Source: Polaromonas sp. (GTDB lineage Bacteria > Pseudomonadota > Gammaproteobacteria > Burkholderiales > Burkholderiaceae). Taken from it: a stretch of DNA of 12,057 bases. Of the stretch, positions 6,358 through 12,057 are shown piece by piece. Location: contig PNMH01000098.1 of NCBI GenBank assembly GCA_013823505.1, positions 1 through 12,057 of the forward strand, read 5' to 3'. Each line of letters opens with the position of its first letter. Position 1 is the stretch's first letter. The position numbers and the translations under genes were made by a program. Under the pieces are notes generated by a model. The model had not been told where the DNA came from. It ran no database searches and saw nothing but the letters and a program-made list of their open reading frames with translations.

Positions 6358-7317
6358 ATGCGCCGCGACACCTTCCTCAAATCCCTGGCCGCTCTGGCCG
6401 CTGCCGGTGCGTTGCCCAACGCTGCCTGGGCCAATGCCAACATCAAGATGATGATTCCCGCTAACCCCGGCGGCGGCTGGGACGGCACTGGCCGCGCGCT
6501 GGGCGAAGCCTTGCGCGACGCGGGTGTGGCTTCGTCCGTCACGTTCGAGAACAAGGGCGGTGCCGCCGGCGCCATCGGCCTGGCCCAGTTCTTCAACGCC
6601 AGCAAGGGCGACCCGAACGCGCTGATGGTGATGGGCGCCGTCATGCTCGGCGGCATCATCACCGGCAAGCCGCCGGTGTCCATCACGCAGCTCACGCCGA
6701 TTGCCCGCCTGACCACCGAGTACAACGTGTTCGTGCTGCCGGCCAACTCGCCCTACAAGAGCATGAAAGACGTGGTCGAGCAGCTGAAGAAGGACCCCGG
6801 CAGCATCAAATGGGGCGGCGGTTCTCGCGGCGCCACCGAGCACATCGCGGCCGCGCAGATCGCGCAGTCGGTGGGTGTGCCGGCGTCCAAGATCAACTAC
6901 GTGCCGTTCCGCGGCGGCGGTGAGGCGGTGGCCGCCATCCTGGGTGGCAACGTCACCGTGGGCGGCAGCGGCTTCAGCGAATTCCAGCAGTACATCGAGA
7001 GCGGCAAGATGCGCGCGATCGCCGTGACCTCGGCGCAGCGCGTCAAGGGCATCGATGTGCCCACCCTGAAAGAGCAGGGCATCGACGTGGAGATCGGCAA
7101 CTGGCGAGGCGTGTACGGCGCGCCCGGCATCACGCCGGCCCAGCGCGACGCGCTCACCGCCATGGTGGTCAAGGCCACGCAGAGCAAGGCCTGGGCAGCG
7201 GCCATGGAGAAGAACAACTGGACGCCCGCCCTGCTCACCGGCAAGGCCTTCGATGAGTTCGTGGACCGGGACTTTTCGTCGCTGCGCGCCACGATGGTCC
7301 GCGCCGGGATGGTGTGA
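6358..7317 (+). CDS. tctC: Tricarboxylate-binding periplasmic protein TctC (Bug family)
   Basis: This 319-residue protein is the extracytoplasmic solute receptor of a tripartite tricarboxylate transporter. It binds its ligand in the periplasm and delivers it to TctBA. It starts with a signal peptide of about 25 residues that begins 'MRRDTFLKSLAALAA' and ends 'NAAWA'. The twin arginine before Phe-Leu-Lys leaves Tat export possible. The family motif 'IPANPGGGWDGTGRAL' follows directly, and 'VYGAPGITPAQRDAL' lies near the C-terminus. A good ribosome site, AGGAG at 6346-6350, lies seven bases before the ATG. Length fits the family. It has its own likely promoter and is separated from tctB by 166 bases of hairpins, so it may be made in excess over the membrane subunits. 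Bug proteins bind many different carboxylates, so citrate is only one candidate. Confidence 0.93.
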   Translation: MRRDTFLKSLAALAAAGALPNAAWANANIKMMIPANPGGGWDGTGRALGEALRDAGVASSVTFENKGGAAGAIGLAQFFNASKGDPNALMVMGAVMLGGIITGKPPVSITQLTPIARLTTEYNVFVLPANSPYKSMKDVVEQLKKDPGSIKWGGGSRGATEHIAAAQIAQSVGVPASKINYVPFRGGGEAVAAILGGNVTVGGSGFSEFQQYIESGKMRAIAVTSAQRVKGIDVPTLKEQGIDVEIGNWRGVYGAPGITPAQRDALTAMVVKATQSKAWAAAMEKNNWTPALLTGKAFDEFVDRDFSSLRATMVRAGMV

Positions 7318-7336
7318 ACTCGGAATCACCCCCTGC

Positions 7337-7436
7337 GCCGCTTTGCGGCTTCCCCCTCTCTGGCGCGCCTGCGGCGCTGGGAGGGGGACGGCATCTTGGG
7401 CCGGCGGAGCCGGACCCTCGATGCCCCTGGAGGGGC
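7337..7436. repeat. Cluster of GC-rich hairpins between tctC and tctB (REP-like)
   Basis: The 166-base gap between tctC and tctB is filled by a chain of palindromes. A 5-bp stem with loop TTT lies at 7337-7349. A 10-bp stem with one mismatch (7351-7360 with 7379-7388) encloses a nested 5-bp stem at 7365-7377. A further 5-bp stem lies at 7401-7413. A 6-bp stem with loop GG (GCCCCT/AGGGGC) lies at 7423-7436. No protein-like reading frame is seen. The layout resembles repeated extragenic palindromes common in Comamonadaceae genomes. In an mRNA it could limit read-through or protect the tctC transcript. Confidence 0.6.
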
Positions 7437-7483
7437 TTCCTCTCTCGCCGCGGGGCGTTCGCTTCGGGCTCAGGAACGACGAT

Positions 7484-8008
7484 ATGAACAACGACACCTC
7501 ACCCACACCCAACCACCGAGCAGGCCAGCTGGCCATGGGCATCGGCGCGCTGATCGTGGCCGCGGTGCTCGCCTGGGGTGCGCTGGCCATTCCATCCGAC
7601 GCGGGCTATGCCGGCGTTGGCCCCAATTTTTTGCCCTGGGTGATCAGCGCGGCGCTGGGCCTGTGCGGCGTGATGCTGATCCGCGAAGTGCTCACCGGCG
7701 GCTACCGGAGCATGGAAGAGCCCTCGGGCGCGGCGCGCGGCGACTGGCGCGCGCTGGCCTGGGTGTCTGCGGGTGTGCTGCTCAACGCATCGCTCATCAC
7801 CACCATCGGTTTCATCCTGAGCTGTTCCCTGTGTTTTGCGCTCGCCGTGCGCGGGCTGCGTGCGAGCGAAGGCAAGCCCATCGGCGATGTGCGCCAGACG
7901 CTCAAGGACGCGGCCATCGGCATCGCCATCTCGGCCCCGGTGTTCTGGCTCTTCACCAAATTGCTGGCAGTGAACCTGCCGGGCATCACGGCCTCGGGCT
8001 GGATCTGA
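7484..8008 (+). CDS. tctB: Small membrane subunit TctB of the tricarboxylate transporter
   Basis: This 174-residue protein has four hydrophobic segments (about residues 17-36, 46-66, 92-122 and 146-166), the layout of the poorly conserved TctB family (DUF1468). It is the small inner-membrane subunit that works with TctA. The hydrophobic stretch '[19 protein letters not shown]' is typical of the first helix. The ATG at 7484 has AGGAA at 7472-7476 seven bases upstream. The frame is open further upstream, but that part falls in the hairpin cluster and in tctC and has no family character. TctA begins 19 bases after the stop. The assignment rests on membrane topology, length and position between tctC and tctA, since TctB sequences vary widely. 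Confidence 0.88.
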   Translation: MNNDTSPTPNHRAGQLAMGIGALIVAAVLAWGALAIPSDAGYAGVGPNFLPWVISAALGLCGVMLIREVLTGGYRSMEEPSGAARGDWRALAWVSAGVLLNASLITTIGFILSCSLCFALAVRGLRASEGKPIGDVRQTLKDAAIGIAISAPVFWLFTKLLAVNLPGITASGWI

Positions 8009-8027
8009 CCGCCAAGGCTGCAACACC

Positions 8028-9521
8028 ATGATGGACACCCTCACCCAACTGCTGGGTGGCTTCGCCACTGCCGGCACCCCCATCAACCTGCTGTGGGCCT
8101 TTGCGGGCTGCGCGCTGGGCACGGCCATCGGCGTGTTGCCCGGCCTGGGCCCGGCCGTGACGGTGGCCATGCTGCTGCCCATCACCGGTCAGGTGGAACC
8201 CACCGCATCGATGATCTTCTTTGCCGGTATTTACTACGGCGCCATGTACGGCGGATCGACCACCTCGATCCTGCTCAACACGCCGGGCGAGACCGGCACC
8301 ATGGTCACGGCGCTCGAGGGCTTCAAGATGGCCAAGAGCGGGCGAGCCGGTGCAGCGCTGGCCAGTGCGGCCATCGGCTCGTTTGTGGCCGGCAGCATTG
8401 CCACCATCCTGGTCACGCTGTTCGCGCCCATGCTGGCGCAGTTCGCGGTGCAACTCGGCCCACCCGAGTATTTCTGCCTGATGCTGCTGGCCTTCACCAC
8501 GGTGAGCGCGGTGCTGGGCCAGAGCACGCTGCGCGGCCTCACCGCGCTGTTCTTCGGTCTGGCGCTGGGCCTCATCGGCATTGACCAGATCACTGCGCAG
8601 GTGCGCTACACGGCGGGCGTGCTGGAGTTCATGGACGGTATCGAGGTGGTGCTGGTGGCGGTGGGTTTGTTTGCGGTGGCCGAGGCGCTGTACAACGCGC
8701 TGTACGAAGGCCGCAGCCCGGCCTTAATGAACAAGATGACGCGCGCCCACATGACGCGCAGTGAGTGGCGCCGCTCCTGGCCGGCCTGGTTGCGCGGCAC
8801 GGCCATCGGCTTTCCGTTCGGCACCATCCCCGCTGGCGGCACCGAAATCCCCACCTTCCTCAGCTACGCCACCGAGCGCAAGCTGGCCAGCCCCGAGCAC
8901 AAGGCCGAGTTCGGCACGGTGGGTGCCATCGAGGGCGTGGCCGGGCCCGAGGCCGCCAACAACGCTGCGGTGACCGGCACGCTGGTGCCGCTGCTCACGC
9001 TGGGCATTCCCACGTCGGTGACGGCGGCTATTCTGCTGAGCGCGCTGCAGAACTACGGCATCAACGCCGGGCCGCAGCTGTTCCAGACCTCGTCCAACCT
9101 GGTGTGGGCGCTGATCGCCTCGCTCTACATCGGCAACGTGATGTTGCTGGTGCTCAACCTACCGATGGTGGGTCTGTGGGTCAAGCTGTTGAAGATTCCG
9201 CGCCCGCAGCTCTACGCCGGCATCCTGATCTTTGCCACGGTGGGTGTGTACGGCATGCGCCAGAGTTCGTTTGATCTGTTCCTGATGTACGGCCTGGGGC
9301 TGCTGGGTGTGGTGATGCGGCGCTACGACTTCCCTACGGCGCCGGTGATCGTGGGCCTGATCCTGGGCCCGATGGCCGAGGCGCAGATGCGCAATGCGTT
9401 GTCCATCGGCGAGGGCAACTGGATGGTGTTCCTGGAGCGTCCGATGTCGGCCACCTTGCTGGCGGTGGTGGTGTTGGTGTTGTTGGTGCCTCGGTTGTTG
9501 GCGCGCAGGGTTCAGACTTAG
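8028..9521 (+). CDS. tctA: Large membrane subunit TctA of the tricarboxylate transporter
   Basis: This 497-residue protein is the main channel subunit of a tripartite tricarboxylate transporter, a secondary, ion-driven importer. It has about ten to twelve hydrophobic segments. The two inverted family motifs are clear: '[12 protein letters not shown]' at residues 31-42, and '[20 protein letters not shown]' at 261-280 followed by 'ATERK'. Further conserved parts are '[20 protein letters not shown]' (69-88) and '[11 protein letters not shown]' (303-313). Length is normal and there is no sign of damage. Two adjacent ATG codons (8028 and 8031) could start translation; the first is used here. The ribosome site is weak (AAGG at 8014-8017), so coupling with tctB is likely. 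It is the last gene of the uptake cluster and is followed by a large inverted repeat. Confidence 0.95.
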   Translation: MMDTLTQLLGGFATAGTPINLLWAFAGCALGTAIGVLPGLGPAVTVAMLLPITGQVEPTASMIFFAGIYYGAMYGGSTTSILLNTPGETGTMVTALEGFKMAKSGRAGAALASAAIGSFVAGSIATILVTLFAPMLAQFAVQLGPPEYFCLMLLAFTTVSAVLGQSTLRGLTALFFGLALGLIGIDQITAQVRYTAGVLEFMDGIEVVLVAVGLFAVAEALYNALYEGRSPALMNKMTRAHMTRSEWRRSWPAWLRGTAIGFPFGTIPAGGTEIPTFLSYATERKLASPEHKAEFGTVGAIEGVAGPEAANNAAVTGTLVPLLTLGIPTSVTAAILLSALQNYGINAGPQLFQTSSNLVWALIASLYIGNVMLLVLNLPMVGLWVKLLKIPRPQLYAGILIFATVGVYGMRQSSFDLFLMYGLGLLGVVMRRYDFPTAPVIVGLILGPMAEAQMRNALSIGEGNWMVFLERPMSATLLAVVVLVLLVPRLLARRVQT

Positions 9522-9538
9522 GGCGGCAGACTTCGCGG

Positions 9539-9637
9539 GCTCGTGAGCGCTTGGCGCTCTGCTCCGCGGCTGTCCCCCGGCGGCTGGTGCCGCCTCCTCC
9601 TTTATGCCGCTGCGCAGAGCGCCAAGCGCTCACGAGC
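9539..9637. repeat. Perfect 24-bp inverted repeat downstream of tctA
   Basis: Arms at 9539-9562 and 9614-9637 are perfect reverse complements over 24 bases and are separated by 51 bases. The interior holds a second perfect 6-bp stem (9579-9584 with 9589-9594, loop TGGT). The structure begins 17 bases after the tctA stop. As RNA it would form a very stable hairpin, but no U-run follows either arm. It could end or protect the tctA transcript, or be a mobile palindromic unit. The gap from 9522 to 9846 contains this element, the element at 9678-9779, and no convincing gene. Confidence 0.75.
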
Positions 9638-9677
9638 TGAAGTGATGTGGGCACGCCATCCTGACGAGTGCCAACGA

Positions 9678-9779
9678 GGTCATCGACGGCCATGGGGCAC
9701 GGCGCAGCGAAATAAAGGGGGAGGGGCCGCAGGCCCCGGAGGACATTCGCGGAGCCGTTCCCCGTGGTCGCCGATGACC
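9678..9779. repeat. Imperfect 34-bp inverted repeat with nested hairpin
   Basis: Arms at 9678-9711 and 9746-9779 match as reverse complements at 28 of 34 positions. The outer eight bases (GGTCATCG/CGATGACC) match perfectly. The 34-base centre contains a perfect 6-bp hairpin, GGGGCC-GCA-GGCCCC, at 9723-9737. The unit is about 100 bases long and could fold into one branched stem. No coding character is seen. It looks like a repeated extragenic palindrome, but copy number elsewhere cannot be judged from this window. Confidence 0.65.
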
Positions 9780-9800
9780 GGACCCGCCGGAGAGTGCAGG

Positions 9801-9836
9801 GGTTTCACCACGTAAACCAGATACCCACCAGGGGTA
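9801..9836. promoter_or_regulatory. Two short palindromes before the sigma-54 activator gene
   Basis: GGTTT (9801-9805) and AAACC (9814-9818) form one dyad with an 8-base spacer. TACCC (9822-9826) and GGGTA (9832-9836) form another with a 5-base spacer. They lie 10 to 46 bases upstream of the activator start, where an operator for autoregulation would be placed. Arms this short can arise by chance in GC-rich DNA, so the call is tentative. Confidence 0.25.
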
Positions 9837-9846
9837 CCATCCGAGC

Positions 9847-11328
9847 ATGATCCGGGACGACCGCCTTCCGCGCGACGCGCAAAGCATTCTTGAACTGGCC
9901 GCGAGGTCCATGTTCGACCTGTTTGCGAACGCCAGCGAAGGCATGATGCTGGTCGACCGCAATGCCCGCGTGGTGTGGATCAATGACCAGTACCGCCGCT
10001 TTTTGCCTGCGCTGGGTTTCCAGCGCGAAGAAGACTTTGTCGGCCACCCGGTTTCCAGCGTGGTGCAGAACACGCAGATGCACCAGGTGCTCGCCACCGG
10101 CAAACCCATCCTCATCGACCTGCTCACCAACAAGGCCGGTACCTTCGTGGTCAGCCGCATTCCACTGCGCGACGACGCGGGTGAAGTCATCGGCGTGCTC
10201 GGCATTGTGCTGTTCGACCACCCCGAAACCACGCTGCAACCCCTGATCAGCAAGTTTGCGCGGCTGGAGCAGGACCTCAGCGACGCACGCCGCGAACTCG
10301 CCAGCCAGCGCCGCACCAAATACACCTTTGCCAGCTTCGTGGGCAGCAGCTCTGCTGCGCTCGAAGTGAAACGCCAGGCGCGGCGTGCGGCGCAGTCGTC
10401 CAGCCCGGTGCTGCTGCTGGGCGAAACCGGCACCGGCAAGGAGCTGCTCGCCCACGCCATCCACGCCGCTTCGCCGCGCGCTGGGCGCCCGTTCGTGAGC
10501 GTGAACATGGCGGCCGTGCCCGACACCTTGCTGGAGGCCGAATTCTTTGGCGTGGCGCCGGGCGCCTACACCGGGGCCGACAAGAAAGGCCGCGACGGCA
10601 AGTTCAAGTTGGCCGACGGCGGCACGCTGTTCCTTGATGAGTTGGGCGACATGCCGATGTCGGTGCAGGTCAAGCTGCTGCGCGCGCTGCAAGAGGGCGA
10701 GATCGAGCCGCTGGGGTCGAACAAGCTCGTGTCGTTTGACGTGCGTGTGGTCGCTGCCACCTCGCGCGACCTGCAGCAGATGGTGCGCGACGGCAGTTTT
10801 CGCGAGGATCTGTACTACCGCCTCAACGTGCTGCCGATCCGTGTGCCGCCCTTGCGCGAGCGGCAGGACGACATCGCGTTGCTGATCGAGGCGCTGTGCG
10901 AGGACATCGCCGCGCGTGGTGGCGGTGCGCAGCTGGAGCTGACTGCCGATGCCCAGGCCTTGCTGGCCGCGCAGCCATGGCGCGGCAACATCCGCGAGCT
11001 GCGCAACGTGCTGGAACAGCTCGCGCTGCGCAGCGACACGCACCACATCGCGGGCGAGCAGGTGGGCCTGGTGTTGCAGGAAGCTGGCTTGCCGGCGCTG
11101 GCGCCGGCCGCGTCTGCACGCGTGGCGCCGCGTGCGGCGGTGGTGGATGCGTTGCGTCCTTTGCCCGAGCAGATCGCCGAGCTGGAGCACCGCGCCATCG
11201 CCCAGGCCCTGGAGCACACCGGCGGCAACCGCACGGCGGCCGCCAGGCTGCTGGGCATCTCGCGCGCCAGCCTGTACGACCGCCTCGCAGCGATGGGGGT
11301 GGTGTCCGAATTTCAGACGATTGACTGA
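9847..11328 (+). CDS. PAS-domain sigma-54-dependent transcriptional activator
   Basis: This 493-residue protein is an enhancer-binding activator of sigma-54 RNA polymerase. An N-terminal PAS-like sensor domain covers about residues 20-125 ('ASEGMMLVDRNARVVWINDQ'). A short coiled linker follows at about 137-156. The AAA+ domain begins near 164 and has Walker A 'GETGTGKE' (192-199), the sigma-54 contact loop 'GAYTGA' (239-244), Walker B 'GGTLFLDE' (258-265) and 'WRGNIRELRNVLE' (378-390). A Fis-type helix-turn-helix lies at about 458-480 ('GGNRTAAARLLGISRASLYD'). GAYTGA replaces the usual GAFTGA, a conservative change that should still work. There is no receiver domain, so it probably senses a small ligand through the PAS domain. 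The next gene has a -24/-12 promoter and is the likely target. The ligand is unknown. Confidence 0.93.
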   Translation: MIRDDRLPRDAQSILELAARSMFDLFANASEGMMLVDRNARVVWINDQYRRFLPALGFQREEDFVGHPVSSVVQNTQMHQVLATGKPILIDLLTNKAGTFVVSRIPLRDDAGEVIGVLGIVLFDHPETTLQPLISKFARLEQDLSDARRELASQRRTKYTFASFVGSSSAALEVKRQARRAAQSSSPVLLLGETGTGKELLAHAIHAASPRAGRPFVSVNMAAVPDTLLEAEFFGVAPGAYTGADKKGRDGKFKLADGGTLFLDELGDMPMSVQVKLLRALQEGEIEPLGSNKLVSFDVRVVAATSRDLQQMVRDGSFREDLYYRLNVLPIRVPPLRERQDDIALLIEALCEDIAARGGGAQLELTADAQALLAAQPWRGNIRELRNVLEQLALRSDTHHIAGEQVGLVLQEAGLPALAPAASARVAPRAAVVDALRPLPEQIAELEHRAIAQALEHTGGNRTAAARLLGISRASLYDRLAAMGVVSEFQTID

Positions 11329-11373
11329 CATTCAGACGGTTTGGTCTACTCGGTGTGTCTGAAAGTCAGACGA
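11312..11373. promoter_or_regulatory. Putative upstream activator sites (repeated TCAGAC)
   Basis: The motif TTCAGACG occurs at 11312-11319 and again at 11331-11338. A third copy, GTCAGACGA at 11365-11373, is half of a perfect dyad GTCTGA-AAG-TCAGAC (11357-11371). The first copy lies within the last codons of the activator gene. The dyad lies about 55 bases upstream of the -24 element, a normal position for an enhancer site of a sigma-54 activator. The repeats are visible; the binding protein is inferred to be the adjacent activator. Confidence 0.55.
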
Positions 11374-11387
11374 CGAGTTCGGCTCAG

Positions 11388-11410
11388 ATAAAAATTCCCA
11401 GCGAAATCAA
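11388..11410. promoter_or_regulatory. AT-rich patch, weak IHF-site candidate
   Basis: ATAAAAATT (11388-11396) and AATCAA (11405-11410) form the only AT-rich stretch here, between the activator sites and the -24/-12 promoter. DNA bending by IHF often occurs at this position. AATCAA fits the first half of the IHF consensus, but the TTR part is not correctly placed, so this is a weak candidate. Confidence 0.25.
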
Positions 11411-11423
11411 CGGCCGTTCGCAT

Positions 11424-11439
11424 TGGCATGAAGCCTGCA
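11424..11439 (+). promoter_or_regulatory. Sigma-54 (-24/-12) promoter
   Basis: TGGCATGAAGCCTGCA matches the sigma-54 consensus TGGCACG-N4-TTGCA at all but two positions, with the GG (11425-11426) and GC (11437-11438) dinucleotides exactly 12 bases apart, start to start. Transcription would begin near 11450, leaving a leader of about 43 bases before the binding-protein gene. Its position directly downstream of a sigma-54 activator gene strengthens the call. Confidence 0.78.
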
Positions 11440-11492
11440 ATGTCAGAGCACGGCCCCAGGCTGTGAACCGTCCAAAAACCAGGAGACAAGAC

Positions 11493-12057
11493 ATGACAAA
11501 CCCCACCCGCCGCCTGGCGGTCATCGCGCTCGCCTGCACCACCGCTTTCGGTGCGCCGATGGCCATGGCACAAGCCAACAAGGGCGAGATCCGCATCGCC
11601 CACATCCACAGCAAGACCGGCCCGCTCGAGGCTTACGCCAAACAGACCCAGGCCGGTCTGATGATGGGCCTGAGCTACGCCACGCAGGGCACCATGATGG
11701 TGGCCGGCAAGAAGATCGTGGTGATCGAGAAGGACGACCAGGGCAAGCCCGACGTGGGCAAGAGCCTGCTGGCCGCCGCGTACGCCGACGACAAGGTGGA
11801 CCTGGCCATTGGCCCGACCGCTTCGCCGGTGGCGCTGGCCATGCTGCCGGTGGCCGAGGAATACAAAAAGATCCTGCTGGTCGAGCCGGCTGTGGCCGAC
11901 TCGATCACCGGCGACAAGTGGAACAAGTACATCTTCCGCACCGGCCGCAACAGCAGCCAGGACGCCGCCGCCAACGCCGTGGCGCTGGACCAGCCGGGCA
12001 ACGTGGTCGCCCTGCTGGCCAACGACAACGCTTTCGGTCGCGATGGTGTGAAAGCCA
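11493..12057 (+). CDS. ABC transporter substrate-binding protein, branched-chain amino acid type, 3' truncated
   Basis: The first 188 codons of a periplasmic binding protein are present; the gene continues beyond the window. A signal peptide of about 26 residues starts 'MTNPTRRLAVIALACTTAFG' and ends 'AMA' before 'QANKGEIRIAH'. The mature part fits the LivK-like type I fold: 'IRIAHIHSKTGPLEAYAKQT' near the start, 'VVIEKDDQGKPDVGKSLLAA' in the first lobe, 'DLAIGPTASPVALAMLPVAE' and 'YIFRTGRNSSQD' later. AGGAG at 11481-11485 lies seven bases before the ATG. A sigma-54 promoter lies 53 bases upstream. Members of this family bind amino acids, amides, urea or aromatic acids, so the ligand cannot be assigned. 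ABC permease and ATPase genes are expected downstream but are not visible. Confidence 0.9.
   Translation, partial: MTNPTRRLAVIALACTTAFGAPMAMAQANKGEIRIAHIHSKTGPLEAYAKQTQAGLMMGLSYATQGTMMVAGKKIVVIEKDDQGKPDVGKSLLAAAYADDKVDLAIGPTASPVALAMLPVAEEYKKILLVEPAVADSITGDKWNKYIFRTGRNSSQDAAANAVALDQPGNVVALLANDNAFGRDGVKA

Noticed and set aside
7253..7483. An upstream extension of tctB through the hairpin cluster, or a small gene in the gap.
   Set aside because: The region overlaps the end of tctC and consists of palindromes; a good ribosome site supports the start at 7484.
9539..9779. An insertion sequence or a CRISPR array.
   Set aside because: No transposase gene lies between the inverted repeats, and there are no regularly spaced direct repeats; only palindromes are present.
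9522..9846. Short open frames on both strands in the tctA-activator gap.
   Set aside because: They are translations of palindromic repeats, have no plausible ribosome site or family, and disagree between strands.
9805..11331. A 508-codon open frame on the minus strand opposite the sigma-54 activator.
   Set aside because: It is a shadow of a GC-rich gene: its protein is rich in His, Gln, Arg and Ala with no domain, while the plus strand encodes a complete, motif-perfect activator.

Overview
The window looks like a GC-rich betaproteobacterium of the Burkholderiales, most like the Comamonadaceae (Hydrogenophaga or Acidovorax type). The evidence is the strong G/C bias at third codon positions, a neutral porin of the 'AQSSVTLYG' type, a Bug-family tricarboxylate-binding protein, and GC-rich palindromic repeats between genes. 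The genus is inferred from these traits, not proved.

Left part (1-2450, + strand): the C-terminal half of a Rieske-type aromatic oxygenase (VanA-like), its FMN/NAD/[2Fe-2S] reductase (VanB-like) and an EamA/DMT permease lie close together and probably form the end of a catabolic operon. The permease stop codon overlaps, in a single CTAG, the stop codon of the convergent hslR gene.

Middle left (2447-5063, - strand): a tightly packed operon tctD-tctE-hslR, read right to left. It encodes an OmpR-family response regulator, its sensor kinase, and an Hsp15-type S4 RNA-binding protein. The genes overlap by 1 and 4 bases.

Middle right (5235-9521, + strand): divergent from tctD are a general porin gene and then tctC, tctB and tctA. 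Together they make a complete uptake route for a tri- or dicarboxylate: outer-membrane pore, periplasmic binding protein, and small and large membrane subunits. The porin and tctC share an almost identical 17-base upstream sequence with two GACAG half-sites 11 bp apart, which fits an OmpR-family (TctD) operator. A run of hairpins separates tctC from tctB.

Right part (9522-12057): a 325-bp non-coding stretch holds two large palindromic structures. One is a perfect 24-bp inverted repeat, the other an imperfect 34-bp inverted repeat with a nested hairpin. A PAS/AAA+/Fis sigma-54 activator follows, then a gene for a periplasmic binding protein of the branched-chain amino acid type, which runs off the window. 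Between these two genes are a well-spaced -24/-12 promoter and repeated TCAGAC sites including a palindrome, so the activator probably controls the transporter. No tRNA, rRNA, CRISPR array or insertion sequence was seen.
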